Positions 15,409-22,175 of a stretch of 58,292 nucleotides of DNA are shown here, in pieces (the first letter of the stretch is position 1; each line of letters opens with the position of its first letter). Origin of the DNA: Myxococcota bacterium (lineage in GTDB: Bacteria > Myxococcota_A > UBA796 > UBA2385); NCBI GenBank assembly GCA_023150805.1, contig JAKLKF010000034.1, positions 1 to 58,292 of the forward strand, read 5' to 3'. The position numbers and the translations under genes are program-made. The notes beneath the pieces are model-generated. The model was not told the origin of the DNA. It was given only the letters and a program-made list of their open reading frames with translations, and searched no databases.

Positions 15409-15477
15409 CGAGCAGCGCAGTTAGCACGGCGGGCAGGCGGGGGCAGGCCGCGCTCGTCGCGAGGGCGACAGAGCGCG

Positions 15478-15506
15478 TTGACAGCGCGCGGCTTTACCCA
15501 TAAACG
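15478..15506 (+). promoter_or_regulatory. Sigma-70 promoter of tRNA-Thr
   Basis: A perfect -35 box TTGACA (15478-15483), a 17-bp spacer and a -10 box TAAACG (15501-15506), with the tRNA 5' end ten bases further on. The stretch between the -10 box and the tRNA is GGCGGCGTC, a GC-rich discriminator of the kind seen at stringently controlled stable-RNA promoters. Confidence 0.7.
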
Positions 15507-15515
15507 GGCGGCGTC

Positions 15516-15590
15516 GCCGAGATAGCTCAGTGGTAGAGCAGCTGATTCGTAATCAGCAGGTCGTGGGTTCAACTCCCATTCTCGGCTCCA
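15516..15590 (+). tRNA. tRNA-Thr (anticodon CGT), CCA encoded
   Basis: Full cloverleaf. The acceptor stem GCCGAGA pairs with TCTCGGC; the D-arm is GCTC-AGTGGTA-GAGC; the anticodon stem-loop is GCTGA-TTCGTAA-TCAGC with anticodon CGT reading ACG; a short variable loop follows; the T-arm is GTGGG-TTCAACT-CCCAT; then discriminator T and a genomically encoded CCA. The last 22 bases are also covered on the other strand by the 3' end of the gene ending at 15569. Confidence 0.95.
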
Positions 15591-16234
15591 GCATCCCCCA
15601 GCGACGCCCCGGTCTCAGCGGCCGGGGCGTCCTGCGTCGGGGGCCCGCCCTCGCCGGGCAGGGCCGGAGTCGCCAGCAGGAGCCGGTCCAGCTCCTCGTC
15701 GAAGCGGCGCAGCACCAGGGCCGCGGCGGCCCGGCGCACCAGCCCTCCGACCACCGCGACCGCGGCCCCCTCTTCCGCGCGCCAGTCGATCTCGTCGTGC
15801 CGGCTCAGCAGCAGGGTGCGCGTCAGCGGCGAGCCGCCGTGGGCCTTCCACGCCGCGTCCATCGCTGCCCGCACCAGGTCGGCCCGTGCGGGCAGCAGGC
15901 CGCGGGCGAGGGCGCGGCGCACCAGGTCTCCGCGCACCGCGGCCTCGGCGGTCCAGTCCAGCGCGTCCTTCACGGTCAGGAAGTACAGGATCTTCCGACT
16001 GAGCTTCTTGATGGGGTACCAGGCGACCGCCGACAGGCAGCCCGTCCACCGCAGCGGGGGCGGCCGGGTCAGGGCGTCGAGGGCGGTGGGTGGCAGCGGG
16101 GCCCCCTGCCCCTCGGCCACGGCCTGGTAGGCGCCCCGCATCAGCGCCCGGCGGAGCAGGTCGTCGAGGAAGGGCACGGGCAGGAGCGCGCAGAGGCCGA
16201 CGAAGACGGCGTTGACGGCGATGACCTGGCGCAC
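15569..16234 (-). CDS. Hypothetical protein overlapping tRNA-Thr antisense
   Basis: 221 aa, not recognised. GTG start seven bases after the stop of the dehydrogenase gene, so it is probably translated from the same mRNA. A hydrophobic segment at residues 4-24 suggests one membrane anchor. The region 65-175 holds a basic stretch (WYPIKKLSRKILYFLTVKDA) and LSRHDEIDWRAEEGAAVAVV, then a helical part with RRFDEELDRLLLA. The last 30 residues are low-complexity Pro/Gly/Ala. This tail is read through the tRNA terminator hairpin and into the antisense of the tRNA 3' half, which suggests the original stop was lost and the frame extended. The gene itself is probably real because of its operon position. 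Confidence 0.6.
   Translation of the reverse strand: MRQVIAVNAVFVGLCALLPVPFLDDLLRRALMRGAYQAVAEGQGAPLPPTALDALTRPPPLRWTGCLSAVAWYPIKKLSRKILYFLTVKDALDWTAEAAVRGDLVRRALARGLLPARADLVRAAMDAAWKAHGGSPLTRTLLLSRHDEIDWRAEEGAAVAVVGGLVRRAAAALVLRRFDEELDRLLLATPALPGEGGPPTQDAPAAETGASLGDAGAENGS
15603..15631 (+). terminator. Terminator-like hairpin after tRNA-Thr
   Basis: A perfect 10-bp stem (GACGCCCCGG with CCGGGGCGTC) and a 9-base loop, starting 13 bases after the tRNA CCA. No T-tract follows. It lies inside the coding 3' end of the minus-strand gene at 15569-16234. Confidence 0.6.
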
Positions 16235-16241
16235 GGGAGCC

Positions 16242-17084
16242 TCAGCCGGTGGCGCGGGGAGCGGTGGGCAGGCGCGCGCGTGCCAGGCGGCCCAGCAGGC
16301 CGAAGACCGGGCGCAGCACCCAGCGTGGGCTGATCCGACCGGCGCTGATACCGAGCCAGGCCCAGAAGCCCGGCACGGCCAGGGCCTGGCCGCGGTCGAG
16401 CGCCGCGACGGCGGCGCGGGCGCAGTCCTCGGCGCTCAGCTCGACGAAGGGCGGCACTGCCTGCCCCGTCGGGTTGCCCGCCACCTCCTCGAACTCGGTG
16501 CGGACGGGCCCGGGGCAGACCTGGCAGACCTGGACCCCGGTGCCGACCAGCTCGGAGCGCAGGGCCTCGGACCAGGCGGTGATGTGGTGCTTGGTGCCCT
16601 CGTAGGCGGCCGCGCCGGGCATCCAGACCAGGCCGAAGCCCGAGCTGATGTTCAGCACCTGGCCGCGGCCGCGCGCGATCATGCCCGGCAGCAGGAGCCG
16701 GGTCAGGACCGTGGGCGCCACGACGTTGACCTGGATCATGCCGACCAGCTTGTCCAGGTCCGCCACCTCGAACAAGCCGATGTCGCCCAGGCCGGCGTTG
16801 TTGACCAGCAGGTCCACGCCGCCGTGGGCCTCGACCAGCGCCCGGGCCAGCGCGGCGGTGGCCTGGGGATCGGCCAGGTCACAGGGGCGCACGTCGACCT
16901 CCAGCCCCGGGTGCTGGCCCCGCAGGGCGCCGGCCAGCTCCTGCAGCCGATCTTCGCGCCGCGCGACCAGGACCAGCGCCCGAGCGCGGGGGGCGAGCTG
17001 GCGCGCCAGCGCGGCGCCGATGCCCGAGGAGGCGCCGGTCACGAGGACGACCAGGCTCGGGGGCTGCGAGGGCGACGAGACCAT
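16242..17084 (-). CDS. Short-chain dehydrogenase/reductase (SDR)
   Basis: NAD(P)-dependent oxidoreductase of the classical SDR type, 280 aa. Cofactor loop TGASSGIG at residues 16-23; ARR after the second strand at 41-43, suggesting NADP preference; NNAG at 95-98; catalytic serine in NISSGFG (147-148); Y161 and K165 in AAAYEGTKHHITAW. The C-terminal 50 residues extend past the usual fold with a hydrophobic stretch (GFWAWLGISAGR and VLRPVFGLLGRLARARL), as in membrane-associated SDRs such as the Sde/DltE-like group. The ATG at 17084 fits the family start. The substrate cannot be told. It lies 41 bp after the CHAD gene and 7 bp before the next. Confidence 0.88.
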   Translation of the reverse strand: MVSSPSQPPSLVVLVTGASSGIGAALARQLAPRARALVLVARREDRLQELAGALRGQHPGLEVDVRPCDLADPQATAALARALVEAHGGVDLLVNNAGLGDIGLFEVADLDKLVGMIQVNVVAPTVLTRLLLPGMIARGRGQVLNISSGFGLVWMPGAAAYEGTKHHITAWSEALRSELVGTGVQVCQVCPGPVRTEFEEVAGNPTGQAVPPFVELSAEDCARAAVAALDRGQALAVPGFWAWLGISAGRISPRWVLRPVFGLLGRLARARLPTAPRATG

Positions 17085-17125
17085 GGGCACACCGGGCTGC
17101 GGGGAAGGGACAACCTGACCGACTG

Positions 17126-17977
17126 TCAGCCCGCGGGCCACCGGGCCCGCACGCACCCCGCCAGCAGAGCGCTCCAGCCGCGGGCGCTCCCGGCGTACAG
17201 GCGCTCGCCCAGGTAGAGGGCGCGGGTCGCCAGCTCCTGCTGCCGGTCCTCGATGCGCTTCGCCAGCTCGCCACGCGCCTCGATCCGCGCGCTGAGCACG
17301 TGCAGGTCGTGGTGCGCGCCCAGCAGCTCCTGCAGCTCGTCCAGCTCGTGCACCACGGGGCCCAGCACCTCGGGCCAGGCCGGGACGAACATGCGCTCCT
17401 GCAGCATGCGGGCCTTCACGGCCTTGCGCCACTCGTGCAGCGCATCCGGGTCGGGGCGGGGGGCACAGGCGCGAAACCCCTCCCGACCGGCGCGCCAGGT
17501 GTGCGCCAGGCCCGGTGCAAGCAGGTCGAAGCCACCGTGGCGCGGCGCCCTGGCGCGCACCGCGTCGACCAGGTCGCCCGCCCGACGCTGCAGGCTGCGC
17601 AAGGTGGCCGCCTGCCAGGGCACCTCGGCCTCCACCCCCAGTCCCAGGCGATCGGGATCCAGCTCGAGCGACACCGCGGTGCGGCGCAGCACCGTCTCGT
17701 CCCGGGCGCCGGACAGCGCGCGTGCGAGGTCGCGGGCCTGCCGATCGAGGCTCCGCCGCTCCGAGGCGGGAAGCACCTCCCGCCAGGAGCGGACCAGGGC
17801 GCGGACCAGCTTGAGCTGCTTTCGCGCCTGGTGCACCCGGCGGGCGCGACCAGCCGCTCCGCGCCCTCGGGAGCCGAGCTGCTGCGCCGCGTCGAGCGCC
17901 GCGGACACGGCCGCCTGGCCGCTGATCGCGGCCAGGTCATCGGCGCCGCGGCGGGGGCTAGTCGTCGTCCCAGTCAT
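17126..17977 (-). CDS. CHAD-domain protein (likely polyphosphate binding)
   Basis: 283 aa, all-helical and rich in Arg, His and Ala. The two CHAD halves are each marked by a conserved basic helix: VHQARKQLKLVRALVR near residue 48 and LHEWRKAVKARMLQER near residue 195. HELDELQELLGAHHDLHVL near 225 is the usual acidic/His helix that follows. CHAD domains bind inorganic polyphosphate through these basic faces, often at polyphosphate granules; that role here is inferred. There is no CYTH (triphosphatase) domain fused. The ATG at 17977 lies inside the last 20 bp of the RRM gene, so the two are probably translationally coupled. Confidence 0.85.
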   Translation of the reverse strand: MTGTTTSPRRGADDLAAISGQAAVSAALDAAQQLGSRGRGAAGRARRVHQARKQLKLVRALVRSWREVLPASERRSLDRQARDLARALSGARDETVLRRTAVSLELDPDRLGLGVEAEVPWQAATLRSLQRRAGDLVDAVRARAPRHGGFDLLAPGLAHTWRAGREGFRACAPRPDPDALHEWRKAVKARMLQERMFVPAWPEVLGPVVHELDELQELLGAHHDLHVLSARIEARGELAKRIEDRQQELATRALYLGERLYAGSARGWSALLAGCVRARWPAG

Positions 17978-18590
17978 CCCAGGCGCGCCGCTTGCCCCGG
18001 CCTCCCGCGCCGCGGTCCCGGTCGCCGAAGTCGTCGCGCACGCCTTCGTCCTTGCGGCCACCGGCCTTGCCCTCCCACTTGCGGGAGCGCTTGGACCGAC
18101 GGGAGTCGTCCTCGCCCCAGCCCCCCCCCTCGTCGGGAGCCGGCGGCGCGCCCCAGCCACCGCCGCCACCGGGGCCACGGTCGTCGGGCCGACGCATCCC
18201 GCCGCCACCCGGCGGACGCGGCCCGCGGGACTCGACCTGCGGACCCCGGCCCATCGGCCGACCGCCGCCGGGGCCATCCCGACGCGGTCCACCGGGGCCC
18301 CGCGGCCCGCCGCCGCCGCCACCGGGACGACCGCCGCCGCCGGCCCGCTCCTCGGCCTCGTTCACGCGGATGGTGCGACCATCCAGCGACGTCCCGTCCA
18401 TCTTGGACACCGCGGCCTTCGCGAGCTCCTCGCTGGCCATCGTCACGAAGCCGAAGCCGCGCGAGCGGCCGGTCTCCCGGTCGGTGATGACCACCGCCTC
18501 CACCACCTCACCCACGGGCGCGAACGCGGCCCGGAGGCTCTCGTTGTCGGTACCCCAGGCCAGGCCACCCACGAAGAGCTTGCTGCTCAT
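17958..18590 (-). CDS. RRM-domain RNA-binding protein with Gly/Arg-rich tail
   Basis: 210 aa. One RNA recognition motif at residues 4-80, with RNP2 LFVGGL (5-10) and RNP1 RGFGFVTM (44-51), both holding the RNA-stacking aromatic residues. The remainder is a disordered tail: Gly/Pro/Arg-rich (90-150, several RGG/PGG-like runs), a basic segment (RRSKRSRKWEGK), and an acidic end WDDWDDD. Similar one-RRM Gly-rich proteins occur in cyanobacteria and myxobacteria and are often cold-responsive; the leader region here (249 bp before the next gene) would allow that, but no element is recognisable. Overlaps the CHAD gene by 20 bp. The start ATG is preceded by only a weak GAGA-type ribosome site. Confidence 0.9.
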   Translation of the reverse strand: MSSKLFVGGLAWGTDNESLRAAFAPVGEVVEAVVITDRETGRSRGFGFVTMASEELAKAAVSKMDGTSLDGRTIRVNEAEERAGGGGRPGGGGGGPRGPGGPRRDGPGGGRPMGRGPQVESRGPRPPGGGGMRRPDDRGPGGGGGWGAPPAPDEGGGWGEDDSRRSKRSRKWEGKAGGRKDEGVRDDFGDRDRGAGGRGKRRAWDDWDDD

Positions 18591-18839
18591 CTGTCTCTCG
18601 TGCTCTCTCTGCTTGCTTGACGGTGCACCGGGCCGCCCGCGGGATGCGGGGACAACACTGGCGGGACACCACGCTGCCGTCGCGAGCGAACCGGGCCCGC
18701 ATCCGTTGGCGATCCGGACGACCGCCGCGGAGACACTACCTCCAGTGGGTGCTGCAATGCACGTGAAAACTCGTGGCGGAGGGGTGACAACGGCGTCGGC
18801 GCCGGCCACCCTCCCGCCAGGAGGGGTCCGCGACCCTGC
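18591..18839. other. 249-bp non-coding gap upstream of the RRM gene
   Basis: Must hold the RRM promoter and the end of the lipoprotein transcript. I see an AT-richer patch at about 18740-18775 and a hairpin CCCTCC-CGCCA-GGAGGG at 18809-18825 just past the lipoprotein stop, which could be its terminator although no T-tract follows. No clear promoter boxes or small ORF. Confidence 0.35.
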
Positions 18840-19478
18840 TCAGCGGCCCAGCGTGCGGCCGCCGCCACCCTGGTTGTTCCCCCCCTGGGTGTTGCCGCCC
18901 TGGCCGCCGCGGTGGAGCGTGCGCTCGCCGCCGGTGGCGCCGCCGCCGCTGGTGCCGTCGGCGCGGCGCAGCGTGCGGGGCCCGGTGTTGCGGGTCACCC
19001 TGCGCGTGCCCGTCTTGGCCTGGCGCACGGTCGACTCCTCCGCCGGGACCACCTTGAGATCCTCGAGGTACACCAGGACGGCGCCCTGGTCGGCGCCGAT
19101 CGCCCAGCCCAGCTCGGCGTCTCCCTTGGTGTAGATCGCGGCCTCGAAGTCGGTGTCGGTGAAGCTGTCGGTCACCGTGTAGCCGGCCTTGGTCCAGGAC
19201 TCCTTCCACCGGCTCACGCTGGAGCCGAAGTCGCCGGCCTCCCAGGCCATCAGGGCGATCGTCTCGTCGGAGAGCAGGACCTGCGCGTCGCCCACCGGCA
19301 GCCCCATGCCGTTCCAGCGCGCGTCCAGGCCCGCGTTGGTGTCGGCGACCGCGGCGGGGGGCGGCGGCGGGGGCGGGGTCTCGACCGTGGTGCCGCCGGT
19401 GGTGGGGGCGTCGTCGCCCTCTCCGCACGCGAGGGCGAGCGCCCCGATGGTGAGCAGGGTCGCGAGGGTGCGCTTCAT
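18840..19478 (-). CDS. Small lipoprotein with RTL-repeat C-terminus
   Basis: 212 aa from the ATG at 19478, which has a GGAG ribosome site; an upstream ATG at 19499 is less likely because it would bury the signal peptide. Lipoprotein signal with lipobox LALAC, then an acidic, Thr/Pro-rich linker with seven prolines in a row (about 40-48). Residues 55-150 look like a compact alpha/beta domain (WNGMGLPVGDAQVLL, GWAIGADQGAVLVYLEDLK). The tail to 212 is Gly/Arg/Asn-rich with RTL recurring three times (GPRTLRR, GERTLHR, GGRTLGR). Not recognised as a known family. Confidence 0.75.
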   Translation of the reverse strand: MKRTLATLLTIGALALACGEGDDAPTTGGTTVETPPPPPPPAAVADTNAGLDARWNGMGLPVGDAQVLLSDETIALMAWEAGDFGSSVSRWKESWTKAGYTVTDSFTDTDFEAAIYTKGDAELGWAIGADQGAVLVYLEDLKVVPAEESTVRQAKTGTRRVTRNTGPRTLRRADGTSGGGATGGERTLHRGGQGGNTQGGNNQGGGGRTLGR

Positions 19479-19677
19479 GTCGGGCTCCTGTCGGAACATG
19501 CGCCGGGTGGCGGGACGGGGGGGCCCCGTGCGGGGCGGGTCGCGGCGCGAGGCGTCGGACGCCGCCGCAGACTACCAGGGGGGAACCGGTCGGTGGTCGA
19601 AGCCGCCCGCCTCCGACCCTGGCGAGCGCCCGGCGCGCGGATAGACGCGCCGCCATCGGCCAGCCCAGGGAGCCCCC

Positions 19678-20046
19678 TTGAACCTCGCGCCCGACGTCCG
19701 CCCCCGCTTCGAGGAGCTGCTCCGGGAGCCGCTGGGTGACACCGGCGAGCTCCGCCAGCAGGTCGCCGCCTTCGCCGCCGACGCCCGCCGGCGTGCGACC
19801 CAGGGCCTGGACCTCGACACCGACCTGCTCGACTGCGTCGAGGCCACCTTGGAGTCCATGCTCAAGCGGGTGTCGCGGAAGACGACGCCGCTGCACCACC
19901 GCCTGATCCACGCCACCGCCCGCTTCTGCTGCCAGGGCCCCGACCAGGGCCGCCCTCTCGACGACCGCCGCCTGGCCACCGACGTGTCCGTGGTCAACGA
20001 GTGCGCGCGCGTCATCCGGCGGCCCGAGCTGTCGATCCGCCGCTGA
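19678..20046 (+). CDS. Hypothetical cytoplasmic protein
   Basis: 122 aa from a TTG start preceded by GGGAG. Charged, mostly helical, without signal peptide or membrane segment. It contains LLDCVEATLESMLKRVSRK and a Cys pair in ARFCCQGPD. No family recognised. Divergent from the RTL lipoprotein with a 199-bp gap between starts. The codon bias (G/C third positions) and ribosome site support it as real. Confidence 0.6.
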   Translation: MNLAPDVRPRFEELLREPLGDTGELRQQVAAFAADARRRATQGLDLDTDLLDCVEATLESMLKRVSRKTTPLHHRLIHATARFCCQGPDQGRPLDDRRLATDVSVVNECARVIRRPELSIRR

Positions 20047-20161
20047 TCCGGGGGGTCGGGCACGCCGACGGCCCTTGTCGTCCGGTCCGCGGTGTGAACA
20101 ACCCTGCGTCCGCCTCCACCCCGGACGAGGGCGCGGCCGTGGTGGCCCTGCCCTGTACCTG

Positions 20162-20184
20162 CGCGGTCGTCGACCGCGTTTCGT
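20162..20184 (+). terminator. Possible intrinsic terminator
   Basis: CGCGGTC, 3-base loop GTC, GACCGCG: a perfect 7-bp stem followed by TTTCGT. It lies 115 bases after the hypothetical gene at 19678-20046 and 30 bases before the sigma factor promoter, so it could insulate the two. Confidence 0.4.
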
Positions 20185-20214
20185 GATCGTCACAGAGCGG
20201 CCCGCCGACAGGAG

Positions 20215-20243
20215 TTGACGGGCGCCGGATCAAGTGCTTTCAT
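20215..20243 (+). promoter_or_regulatory. Possible promoter of the sigma factor gene
   Basis: TTGACG, a 17-bp spacer, then TTTCAT. The -35 box is near consensus, the -10 box weak. It is 145 bases before the TTG start. Confidence 0.45.
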
Positions 20244-20387
20244 TCCGCGGCCTTGGAACGGGCCCGGGGGTCGCAGCCTCCCCCGAACCCACCACGGCTC
20301 GCCTCCGCGATCCTTCCCGTGGGCCTCCTCCCGGCCCACCCGACCTCCGCCGCCCCAGCCCCCTCACCCCCACCGAGGAGCCGGACC

Positions 20388-21422
20388 TTGCGCACCGCCT
20401 TCAACGACTTCCGCAAGACCTTCCGCCCCGACAGCCCCGACAGCGAGCGGCTCAGCGCCGAGCAGGAGCGCGAGATGGCGCGCGCCATCCGCCGCGCGGA
20501 GCAGAAGGTCCGCGAGTCCCTGGCCGGCATCGAAGAGGCCGACGACATCCTGATGCGGCGCCCCAAGCGGGTGGAGCGGACCCGGGCGGGCGCGGTGGAT
20601 CGGCTGGAGGAGGCGGTGCGCGCGGTGCAGAAGGCGGCCAAGGAGCAGCCCGACCTGCGCGGCTACGCCGGCGAGGCGGTCAACGCCTGGAACGAGAGCG
20701 AGAACCTCCGCTGGCGGCTGGCCATGAGCGGCCTGCGCATCGCCCACGGCGAGGCGCGCAAGCTGGCCGGCCCCTTCCTGGACGAGGAGGACCTGGTCCA
20801 GGAGGGCTACATCGGCCTGCTGCGCGCGGCCAAGCGCTTCGACCCCGACCGCGGCATCCGCTTCAGCACCTACGCCCGGTGGTGGGTGCGCGCCCAGATG
20901 ACCCGCGCCATCGACCACACCGGCCGTCCCGTCCGCCTGCCCGGCTGCGCGGTGGAGCAGACCCGCAACCTGCGCAAGGCGATGAAGCGCTTCGAGACGA
21001 TGGGCACCGACTACACCCTGGCCGACCTGGCCGAGGAGGTCGGCATCGACGAGGCCCGCGCCCGGCTGCTGCTGTCCCAGGGCAACGTCGTCAGCCTGGA
21101 CGAGCCGGTCGACGACGGCCCGCGGCCGCGCACCCTCGACAAGTTCCTCGCGGACGACGAGGCGGCCCAGCCCGACGACGACGCGATCCACGGGCAGCAG
21201 CTCGGCCGGATCCGCGCCGCCTTCGAGGCCGTGCTCAGCGAGCGGGAGCGCTTCGTCCTGACCCGTCGCTACGGGCTGGACGACGGGGAGTACCACACCC
21301 TGTCCGACATCGGCCGGGACATGAAGCTGTCCCGGGAGCGGGTCCGCCAGATCGAGCACAAGGCGCTGGCCACCCTGCGCGAGCACAGCGGCATCGACCT
21401 GACCCAGCTCGCCGCCCGCTGA
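20388..21422 (+). CDS. Sigma-70 family RNA polymerase sigma factor (RpoH-like)
   Basis: 344 aa. TTG start chosen for the GAGGAG eight bases upstream. Region 2 lies at about residues 105-185: MSGLRIAHGEARKLAG, EEDLVQEGYIGLLRAAKRFD (core binding), then GIRFSTYARWWVRAQMTRAI (-10 recognition). A region 3 helix with TLADLAEEVGIDEA follows at 210-225. Region 4 is at 280-335 with the -35 helix SRERVRQIEHKAL. Region 1.1 is missing. In its place is a charged helical N-terminus of about 100 residues (EREMARAIRRAEQKVRE and a second AVDRLEEAVRAVQKAAKE helix). The region-2 signature is closest to the RpoH/group 2-3 type; the exact regulon cannot be told. The gene is monocistronic. Confidence 0.88.
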   Translation: MRTAFNDFRKTFRPDSPDSERLSAEQEREMARAIRRAEQKVRESLAGIEEADDILMRRPKRVERTRAGAVDRLEEAVRAVQKAAKEQPDLRGYAGEAVNAWNESENLRWRLAMSGLRIAHGEARKLAGPFLDEEDLVQEGYIGLLRAAKRFDPDRGIRFSTYARWWVRAQMTRAIDHTGRPVRLPGCAVEQTRNLRKAMKRFETMGTDYTLADLAEEVGIDEARARLLLSQGNVVSLDEPVDDGPRPRTLDKFLADDEAAQPDDDAIHGQQLGRIRAAFEAVLSERERFVLTRRYGLDDGEYHTLSDIGRDMKLSRERVRQIEHKALATLREHSGIDLTQLAAR

Positions 21423-21461
21423 GCACCCGACCGGCGCCCCCCCCTCGCCGCGGTGTGACGC

Positions 21462-22079
21462 CTAGTTCAGCGAGTCACACCAGATGGGGATCGGCTGCGG
21501 CGTGGCCGTGAGCGGGCCGCCGCTGCTGCCGTGCAGGCTGGTGAAGCTGAACTCTCCCCAGGCGACCTCGGCCTTCTCCTCGTCGAGGTAGTCGACGGTG
21601 ATGGTGGCGCTGTCGCCCTGGGTGTCGTCGGTGGCGTAGTAGCGCTGGGTGCTGGTGCCCCCGGCCTCCTCCTGCAGCTTGACCTTCGCGCCCGCGCCCG
21701 CCGTGTCGTAGGTGCCGGGGCCCGTGAAGCTGCCCAGCAGCTCGGCCACCAGCACGAAGACGTGGCTGCCCCCCGAGTCGCGCCAGAAGACGCGGAAGTT
21801 GGACGAGCCCACGGGCTTGCTGCAGGTGGGGGTGTCGAAGCGCAGCGAGAGGTCTTCGGCGCCGGAGACCTCCAGGGTGAAGGGGTCGGGCTTGGGCGGC
21901 AGCAGGCTGGTGCCACCGTCGCCGCCCGTGTCGTCCCCGGCTCCGCCGTCCGGGGCTCCGCCGTCCCCGCTGCCCGTGTCGTCGCCCTGCGGGCCCGGCG
22001 GGCCGTCGCCGTCATCGCCGCCGTTGCAGGCGAGCAGCAGGAGGAGAGGGGCGATCTCGAGGACGCGGTGTCGCTGCAT
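21462..22079 (-). CDS. Gly/Asp-rich lipoprotein
   Basis: 205 aa. Lipoprotein signal MQRHRVLEIAPLLLLLAC, then a 45-residue linker of Gly, Asp, Pro and Ser (GDDGDG, GDGGAPDGG), typical of the flexible tethers of myxobacterial lipoproteins. Residues 70-205 form a beta-rich domain (DLSLRFDTPTC, FRVFWRDSGG, ATITVDYLDEEKAEVAWGEF) with two cysteines at its ends (PTC and WCDSLN) that could form a disulfide. No family recognised. Convergent with the sigma factor gene and divergent from the protease gene. Confidence 0.8.
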   Translation of the reverse strand: MQRHRVLEIAPLLLLLACNGGDDGDGPPGPQGDDTGSGDGGAPDGGAGDDTGGDGGTSLLPPKPDPFTLEVSGAEDLSLRFDTPTCSKPVGSSNFRVFWRDSGGSHVFVLVAELLGSFTGPGTYDTAGAGAKVKLQEEAGGTSTQRYYATDDTQGDSATITVDYLDEEKAEVAWGEFSFTSLHGSSGGPLTATPQPIPIWCDSLN

Positions 22080-22175
22080 GGGGATGCTCCGGGGTCGGGC
22101 GGAATGGTAGCGTCTGCTCGCCTCCGGTGAAACGTCCAGGTTGCCGCGCCCCCTCCTCCTGCCGCGAGAAGCCCG

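Larger units (their letters stand above)
20047..20387. other. 341-bp non-coding region before the sigma factor gene
   Basis: Holds a terminator-like hairpin (20162-20184) and a promoter (20215-20243); the remaining 145 bases between promoter and start codon would be an untranslated leader ending in a clear GAGGAG ribosome site at 20375-20380. No coding potential recognised. Confidence 0.5.

Noticed and set aside
20388..21422. Primary housekeeping sigma factor RpoD
   Set aside because: Too short and without region 1.1 or the non-conserved region; fits an RpoH-like or alternative group better.
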